This document shows positions 32,546 to 38,084 of a DNA stretch of 38,084 nucleotides, one piece after another. A program made the position numbers and the translations under genes. This DNA is from Chara braunii (taxonomy: Eukaryota > Streptophyta > Charophyceae > Charales > Characeae). The stretch is taken from positions 2,026,676 to 2,064,759 of the forward strand of contig BFEA01000025.1 of NCBI GenBank assembly GCA_003427395.1, read 5' to 3'. Position 1 is the stretch's first letter; each line of letters starts with the position of its first letter. The notes below the pieces were generated by a model that saw nothing but the letters and a program-made list of their open reading frames with translations, made no database searches and was not told where the DNA came from.

Positions 32546-32569
32546 CGCGTCCACGCGGTAGACAATTTA

Positions 32570-33005
32570 TTTGAGGGACGCGAGTTAGGGTCTTGCTCCA
32601 CCACCTCCACAAATGCGTTTTGGTAAGTGGGGTAGTCGCGCCAGCGCTCACCATGGCCAATGTGTCAAAAATAAGTTTTCCTTTGGTGGTGACTTGACTG
32701 TGGTGAGAAATCGCTACAATCCATTTCCCCCCCTCATTGCAGTGCTTCTTCTCAGTCACCCACCGTAAGTGGTAACTCACTGTTTTCGTGGGTCCCGGCC
32801 ATCCCTTCCCTTGTTTTGTAGCACTCGCCCATATGGTGAGTGGTCAAGTGCGGTAAGTGGTTGCCTCCCGGCCAGCACCGATGGTGGGTGGTCAAGTGTG
32901 GCGAGTGGTGGAGCGACCCCCGCCTGCTGGTGAGAGAAGTCGCCTGGTGAGTACTCACTACGAGAAATCGAGTTTGGTGACTGGTGAAGTGAGACCCGTA
33001 GTCTG
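32570..33005. repeat. Second cluster of GAGTGGTGGAGC/GTGAGTGGTCAAGTG motifs
   Basis: Variants occur near 32834, 32884, 32899 and 32975, and in reverse near 32596. GTGAGTACTCAC at 32947-32958 is a perfect palindrome. The variant AGTGGTGGAGCGA matches the family at 1-960. Coding frames here are shadows. Confidence 0.55.
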
Positions 33006-33069
33006 GACTTCTCTAACTCTTTGGTTATATGGTAGAAACACATGACATACTAGTAAATTGTCTACCTTG

Positions 33070-33155
33070 TGGGCATGTGGAACGCAAAAAGAATAATAAA
33101 AAAGACTTAAAAATAATCGTCGCGGCGATTCGGTGCATTTTTTCTTTTTGTGCCT
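33070..33155 (+). repeat. Copy of the ATTCGGTGCATTTT repeat
   Basis: GACTTAAAAATAATCGTCG, CGATTCGGTGCATTTT and TTTTTG match 37690-37765 (ACTTCGAAATAATCGTTG, CGATTCGGCACATTTT) in the same orientation. Confidence 0.7.
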
Positions 33156-33465
33156 CTTGCAAATCGCAGGACTGGACCTTCTGGTAACACCTTGCGTATG
33201 GGACTTCGGACAACGCCTCCCCTTCTTATTTTTATTTATTTTTGGGGTTCGCTTCCACCTGATTACCAGTCGTTCCTTTTTCCAAAAGTCCCGGTTTTAG
33301 AAGAGCTAGTTATAGGTCCTCCGCAATATCATCACGGACCAGTCCTTCATACAATTTTAACCCCTAAGAACCCACTTGTGCGTTAATCACCCGTCGTCGA
33401 AAATATGCCACATTGACACAAGCGTTGAAGCCCACTATACTGCAACCTTAGGAGTACGAACAGAT
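33150..33465 (+). repeat. Repeat D, copy 1; possible degenerate coding element
   Basis: Aligns with the reverse complement of about 37180-37620. The frame at 33150-33386 and the frame at 37223-37423 (minus) translate the aligned bases in the same register (Phe-Pro-Lys-Val ... Gly-Pro-Val), with stops later in copy 1. No family was recognised, and shared residues may simply follow from DNA similarity. Confidence 0.6.
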
Positions 33466-33649
33466 AAGATGCTCGAGTTCAATCGAACGGATATAGTTCG
33501 CAGCCGGTCAAGGGTGCGTTTTATACCACCGTGTCATTTTTTTATCGTTTGGTTGTACCGGTCGCCCGTTCGGGTCCAAATGGTAGCTGGAAGGATGATG
33601 AATTTGTGAGGGAGGGAGGGGGATTAATGGGGAACGGACAATTGTTGCT

Positions 33650-35570
33650 TGCGGAGGAACGGTATCGAGCGCATCGGTCCGGCACCGCACAAAACGGGGA
33701 GGACCCTCCCGACCACGTCACATAGGATTCGGTCTGATCCTCATCGAGATATATACATGGAGCTTCCGCAAACCGCTCCGCCCGAGTGCGCCGGCCATAC
33801 CTCTCGCGAGCCCCTACGACAGGATAGGGCCTACGCGAGGCACGACTTACCTCCACCTTACGGGAGTTGTCACCTCCCTTTAGTGGGCGTATTTTTTTCG
33901 AGCTACCAGTCCACAATACGAAAGCTAATCAATTTTAATCGCACCAGTCGAGGGCGTTTCTCGTTCGCTGTAGCATAGGGGGTACGCACAATTTTACGCC
34001 TCTATCGGACCCGCACGCGAACCGGCGCCTTGGGGGGCTGAGGTCCCAAGCGCGACTCGTCATTGATTGACTAGGACGAATCCCACACACCACGCGTACA
34101 CCACTCTAAAGACATAAAAATTAGAACACGCACGTGCACGCATATATACAGAACGACACAAAACAAACAACGCGACAACACTCCTAGTCCCTTAGTAGTC
34201 ATCCCATAACTCTTCGATGCGGAAATCGGATAAGCGATGCGCGTGAGACTTAGTATAAAACCGAGCGGACGCAGAGCCTTCCCATATCGACTAGCAATGT
34301 ATGAATGTGCAAGCAGTCGTGATGATGGTGTACTATGTAGTGTCCATAATCAAGCGGTCCCTCGTGGGTTTGAGTACCGCTTATGACACTCAAGTGTCAA
34401 ACTCGAAATATCGTGAGGGTCTACCCCTTCACGATATTGCACGGCTGAAGGAACAGTCGTACGGTCTCCACGGCACCTCCGACTTTTAGGCTGAGTGTCC
34501 CGGTGGGCAGGGTAAATAGGCTTTGCGAGGGAGGTGATCCCTTCCATGCAGAGTCTAGGACATGGGATGTCTTGGACAAGGACCTCGAATCCAGGCCCAG
34601 GACTAACGTCCGACTAAGAAATCTCTTTAAGAAGCATACAACAAATAAAGAGGGTTTTTCTCCCTTTCGCAATCTCGACCCCAATTAAACCCTTAAGCGT
34701 GGGTCCCTCAGGCCACGCGAACACCGAAACATAGGTATATACATGTACATACGTAAAAGGGGAATAAGTATGTGACGATTACTTCTCACAATCACAGTGA
34801 GACTCCTTACAACCATATATATGTACGTGATCGTAGACAATCAAATCCAAAGTCCGAACCACAAAACATATCTGCAATCACATCAAAGAGTCAACCAGAA
34901 GTCCACACATTACATGGAGTCAAATTGAACCATTCTCTATACTCATATTCATCGCCCTAGCCATGCAAGCCCTAGCCTCTGTCCAATCTTTCATAATTAA
35001 ATACTCAGTACCTTTGTTAAATGACCATTCAATAAAAGTCCGGGTGAAAACCTTAATAAAATAATAAAACCCACCAGGGCTAAAAGCTTTTAGGTTGAGT
35101 ATTGAGGATGAATTGGAGTTAAGTCGTAGACCGACGAATCGGCAACCAATCTATTATCAGTGATAACAGAAGATGATCCTCATGGGATCAAGCATAATCT
35201 ATTTAAAATCTTGAATCAAACGATCAAGAGGACATGTAACACAGGACATGACAATCCCCAAACTAAATCTGTAAGTCCATTGAGAATAATCTCCATATCA
35301 CAATCTCACTCAAGGTTCTCCTGCAAACTAAGTCTAAGCCTACCTCTAAGCCAGTATCCAACGCAATGTAGACCTATGGCAGCATCTCCCCTATTCAGGG
35401 TGGATTGTCAGAACAGCCACCTGTCAAAATACATGTTAACTTCCTTAAACTATGAAAATTTAGGCAACACTTCCCATAGAAAAAATGTCTTCTCATAATT
35501 TATACTAACTCAAAGATAAAAACAAAAACAATCTTTAAATTTGGAAAGTCAAATTTTGTCTATGCCTCTA
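33650..35570 (+). repeat. Long direct repeat, copy 2
   Basis: Counterpart of 23855-25690. Notable differences are the hairpins at 34354-34438: GCGGT..CTC/GAG.ACCGC, the invariant GACACTCAAGTGTC, then AATATCGTGAGGG (34407-34419) pairing with CCC and TCACGATATT (34424-34438). The copy ends after one 122-bp unit. Confidence 0.85.
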
Positions 35571-36000
35571 TCGGACCTGCACGCAAACCGGCGCCTCAGG
35601 GGGATGAGGTCTCAAACTCGACTCGTCGTCGGTCGACTAGGACGAATCCCACACACCACGCGTACACCCTATGCTACAACGAACGAGAAACGCCCTCGGC
35701 TGGTCCACCTCTGCGATTGCAACTGATTAACTTTGGTACTATGGACTGGTAGCTCGGCGGGGATACGCCCACCGAAGGGAGGTGACAACTCCCGTAAGGT
35801 GGAGGCAAGTCGTGCCTCGCGTAGGCCCTATCCTGTCGTAGGGGCTCACGAGAGGTATGGCTGGCACACTCGGCCGGAGCGGCTTGTGGAAGCTCCATGT
35901 ATATATCGCGATGAGGATCAGACCGACTCCTGCGTAACGAGGCCGGGAGGGTCCCGCCCCATTTTGTGCGGTGCCGGACCGATGCGCTCAATAACGGTAG
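33655..36000. mobile_element. Element-like unit bounded by inverted module-A copies of about 330 bp
   Basis: The left end (33655-33985) and the reverse complement of the right end (35669-36000) align throughout, from GAGCGCATCGGTCCGGCACCG at the outer end to GAGGGCGTTTCTCGTTCG at the inner end. Between them lie module B (33980-35565) and a second partial copy (35568-35668) of 33996-34105. The arrangement resembles a non-autonomous element with terminal inverted repeats. No transposase was seen and no target-site duplication was established. At 23.1-25.7 kb the same modules are arranged differently (A, spacer, inverted A, B), so modular rearrangement is an alternative. Confidence 0.5.
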
Positions 36001-36240
36001 CTGACCATTGAGGCCACGGTTGTTGAGTTTAAGATTTTGAAATCGAAACGGCGTGGATCCAATTTTTCCAAATAGAAGGACACTTGGAATAAACCGCATA
36101 TGGGTTCTATTTGAATACAAAACATATATTTTTTATTCGGATTTCGATAAGAAAAAACTAGTATATTCAAATAGAACATTACCTTTTTTTTTTTTTTTTA
36201 GGTTAGCACATGCCCTTGTGCTCCCTGCCACTAACATGTT
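36001..36240. other. A/T-rich stretch with an inverted repeat
   Basis: GTTCTATTTGAATAC near 36105-36119 is complementary to TATTCAAATAGAAC near 36162-36175, with a loop of about 43 bases. CCAAATAGAA at 36069-36078 is a further partial copy. A T run lies at 36184-36199. Confidence 0.6.
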
Positions 36241-36253
36241 GCATGTTGCAGGG

Positions 36254-36311
36254 CTCTCTCTCTCTCTCTCACAGACACACACACACACGCACACACACGC
36301 ACACACATACC

Positions 36312-36382
<71 letters not shown>
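36254..36382 (+). repeat. Compound (CT)n(CA)n microsatellite
   Basis: CT at 36254-36270 followed by CA with a few interruptions to 36382. Translations of Thr-His or Cys-Val repeats on either strand are artefacts of this tract. Confidence 0.95.
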
Positions 36383-36385
<3 letters not shown>

Positions 36386-36827
36386 TCCCCCACCCCTCTT
36401 AAAGAAGTTCCGCTTTAACCCACTAGAGGAGGCGATATGAGTATCCCTTTATAGTGGAGTTACGACAGAATGCTCCCGTCCATTGGTTGGGAACGACATT
36501 TGCGTTGAACGGGGTCTAACGTCCCATGAACATCGTGAATAAAGCACCAACTGGAACCACCCCCCCCCCACACTCTTGGAGTCATGTATAGAGAATATGA
36601 AAAAACATAAACACAACATAATCAGTACCTTACCCTTCCTCAACCACATCGACAAGCTACGGGTTGTGTACCCATGCCCTTATGGTCACGGTAAGTCAAT
36701 CAGGGGCTACCTCCTTGGGGGGGGAAATGGAGAGGCTACCCCCTAAGGGGCAGAATGGAGAGGCTACCCCCATGTACCTGCCTGCTGACGGCGTGACACA
36801 TACATCTGCAGATTAGTAGGTGAATAT
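36383..36827. other. Unassigned stretch
   Basis: Two tandem copies of AATGGAGAGGCTACCCCC lie at about 36725-36774. No gene-like frame. Confidence 0.4.
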
Positions 36828-36915
36828 AGCAAGTCGAAGACTCAACTCGTACAACCAATAAAGTGTTGAGATGCTGACCACGTTCGAGTCCACTACTGGT
36901 CATTTGAGAAAAAAA
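36828..36915 (+). repeat. Possible tRNA-derived SINE-like copy 3
   Basis: CTCAACTCGTACAACC, GTGTTGAGATGCTGACCA and box B-like CGTTCGAGTCC (36881-36891) line up with CTCAGTTGGTACACCC, CTGTTGAAAAATACAGAC and GTTCGAATCCC of copy 2. The GGGGCC body is not evident, so this copy is more diverged or belongs to a related family. Confidence 0.4.
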
Positions 36916-37179
36916 ACCTAGATTCGTTGTGTGATGTTCAAACCCTCTGTTCGGGGTCAAGGTCCCACCAACCAAATTTTTCGTTCCGTCGCATCTATCG
37001 ATCTTCGGTGCACCGAATAAAATCGAATCAGATAGTTTTTTTTTATAACAAAAAAAACTCGCTCATTTGATTGCGCACACCAAAAGATACGTAGGTGCAG
37101 GGGGGCAGGAGGGAGCGACAATGGAGGACTGGGACTTTTCAGTCAAGATGCCTCGTGGTAGAGGCTCTAAAACTATTTC

Positions 37180-37620
37180 CTGCATATTTGTAGCTATTTG
37201 GTGTTGAGCATTGTTCGCAACCCTAAAGCTGCGTAAAGTAGATTTTGACGTTTGTGTCAAGATGTCGCATTTTGGCGATAGGTGACCAGAATGCAAAGTG
37301 GTTTTTTAGGGGGGAAAAAAATTGGGGGACCGGTCCTTGGCAAAATTGCGGACTACTTACAACTATTTCTGGTAGAATTGAGACTTTTGGAAAAAAGAAG
37401 AACTCGTCATTGGGTGGAAGCAAACCCTAAAAATAAGTGGGGGGCGTTGGACCGGTCCTCGGGTGGAAGTGGACCCCCAAAAGAAGTGAGGGCATGTGAA
37501 CTGCAAAAAAGGACCCTCAGGCCCAGGCGTTGAGGCTCGTCTTCTCAAAACAGGGAGGTAAGGCGCAACGAAACAAACGTTTTGCAAGAGGCAACTTTGA
37601 CGATTTTTTGTGCTCGGAGG
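37180..37620 (-). repeat. Repeat D, copy 2 (inverted)
   Basis: Reverse complement aligns with 33150-33465 from the GCCTCTTGCAAA word at about 37585, through the GGTTTGCTTCCAC region, to CGACATCTTGACACAAACG near 37255. Between about 37440 and 37575 it carries an extra segment absent from copy 1. Confidence 0.7.
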
Positions 37621-37639
37621 AACCCACAAAAAAATATAA

Positions 37640-37973
37640 AATTTTGATAATCCATAAATAAGGTCGTGTTATTTCCAGAAAAAATTTTAAAAACATTAAA
37701 AAAAAATTATTTAGACTTCGAAATAATCGTTGCGTCGATTCGGCACATTTTCCATTTTTGCTACTCAGCCATATGTGGGCCATCTGAAAAATTACTCCAA
37801 ATTCATAGAGTTTTCACGCTCAGAAGAATGCATGAAAAAACCTGAAAATTGGAGTTCTCCTAGATTTTGTTGTGATATTTCCAGGAAAAATGTTCCATAA
37901 ATTAGAAAAATAATTCCAACTGTGAAATAAATCGTGGCCGCAATTTTACCTATATTTCAATTTTGCCATTCAG

Positions 37974-37975
<2 letters not shown>
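37640..37975 (+). repeat. Two units of a satellite-like repeat of about 205 bp
   Basis: ATTTCCAG(A/G)AAAAAT, TAATT/TATTT, CTTCGAAATAATCGTTG or TGTGAAATAAATCGTGG, CCATTTTTGC or CAATTTTGCC and (A/T)CTCAGCC / TTCAGCC recur with an offset near 205. The downstream unit runs into the terminal CT microsatellite. A related copy lies at 33070-33155. Confidence 0.65.
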
Positions 37976-38022
<47 letters not shown>

Positions 38023-38084
38023 CTCGCTCTCTCTCTGTGGTAGGACCCCTCTCCGTCTCTCTCTATCTCATTCTTTCTCTCTCT
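37974..38084 (+). repeat. (CT)n microsatellite at window end
   Basis: A near-pure CT run to about 38019, then interrupted CT-rich sequence to the end of the window, so its full length is unknown. Confidence 0.9.

Noticed and set aside
23855-35570. LTR retrotransposon with 1.9-kb LTRs
   Set aside because: No TG...CA ends, primer-binding site, polypurine tract or gag-pol traces were seen, and homology ends inside a tandem repeat.
36133-36440. Thr-His and Cys-Val repeat proteins
   Set aside because: Pure translation of the CA microsatellite.

Overview
The window is eukaryotic nuclear DNA, almost entirely non-coding and repeat-derived. The evidence is an L1-type LINE reverse transcriptase relic, tRNA-derived SINE-like copies, long poly-A and dinucleotide microsatellites, intron-like T-rich stretches and no compact gene array. 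I see no complete, confident protein-coding gene. The LINE sequence and two telo-box-like TAGGGTTT motifs would fit a repeat-rich genome of the green lineage (streptophyte alga or early land plant). That is an inference, and the species cannot be named from the sequence. One undetermined base lies at 18216 in a poly-T/poly-G tract.

Layout. 1-0.96 kb: short interspersed GAGTAGTGGAGC-type motif in both orientations, with TCTAGA-rich hairpins. 0.98-1.14 kb: SINE-like copy (minus). 1.1-3.9 kb: intergenic or intron-like DNA, with telo-box tandem repeats at 2.66-2.83 kb. 3.1-4.27 kb: decayed exon-like reading frames on the minus strand. 4.87-7.57 kb: a 2.7-kb near-complete palindrome (foldback element) whose arms are built from CCGCCATCTCCC-type minisatellite and arrays of a palindromic CGATTACGTAATCG motif. 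8.1-9.7 kb: a dispersed repeat with a 22-bp perfect palindrome, and a second SINE-like copy. 10.7-12.7 kb: broken LINE (minus). 12.7-19.3 kb: diverged direct repeats, microsatellites and a recent 310-bp tandem duplication.

19.9-36.0 kb is the most unusual part. It is dense in short hairpins. Array 1 (20.2-22.1 kb) has about twenty hairpins with CCGTG/CCGGGT loops. Array 2 (26.16-27.0 kb) has ten copies of CATTCATCTTAGAAACAATG, several flanked by different but mutually complementary stems. Repeated modules of about 1.9 kb (23.85-25.69 and 33.65-35.57 kb) and about 0.6 kb (30.79-31.29 and 31.95-32.55 kb) keep hairpins at equivalent positions while the stem sequence changes on both sides. This looks like conservation of structure without conservation of sequence. 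It could reflect a structured transcript, a DNA-hairpin-based element, or arm correction by template switching.

36.0-38.1 kb: a long CA/CT microsatellite, a third SINE-like copy, an inverted copy of a repeat at 33.15 kb, a satellite-like repeat of about 205 bp and a terminal CT tract.

Most open frames in the window are by-products of low-complexity or GC-skewed repeats and are not annotated as genes.
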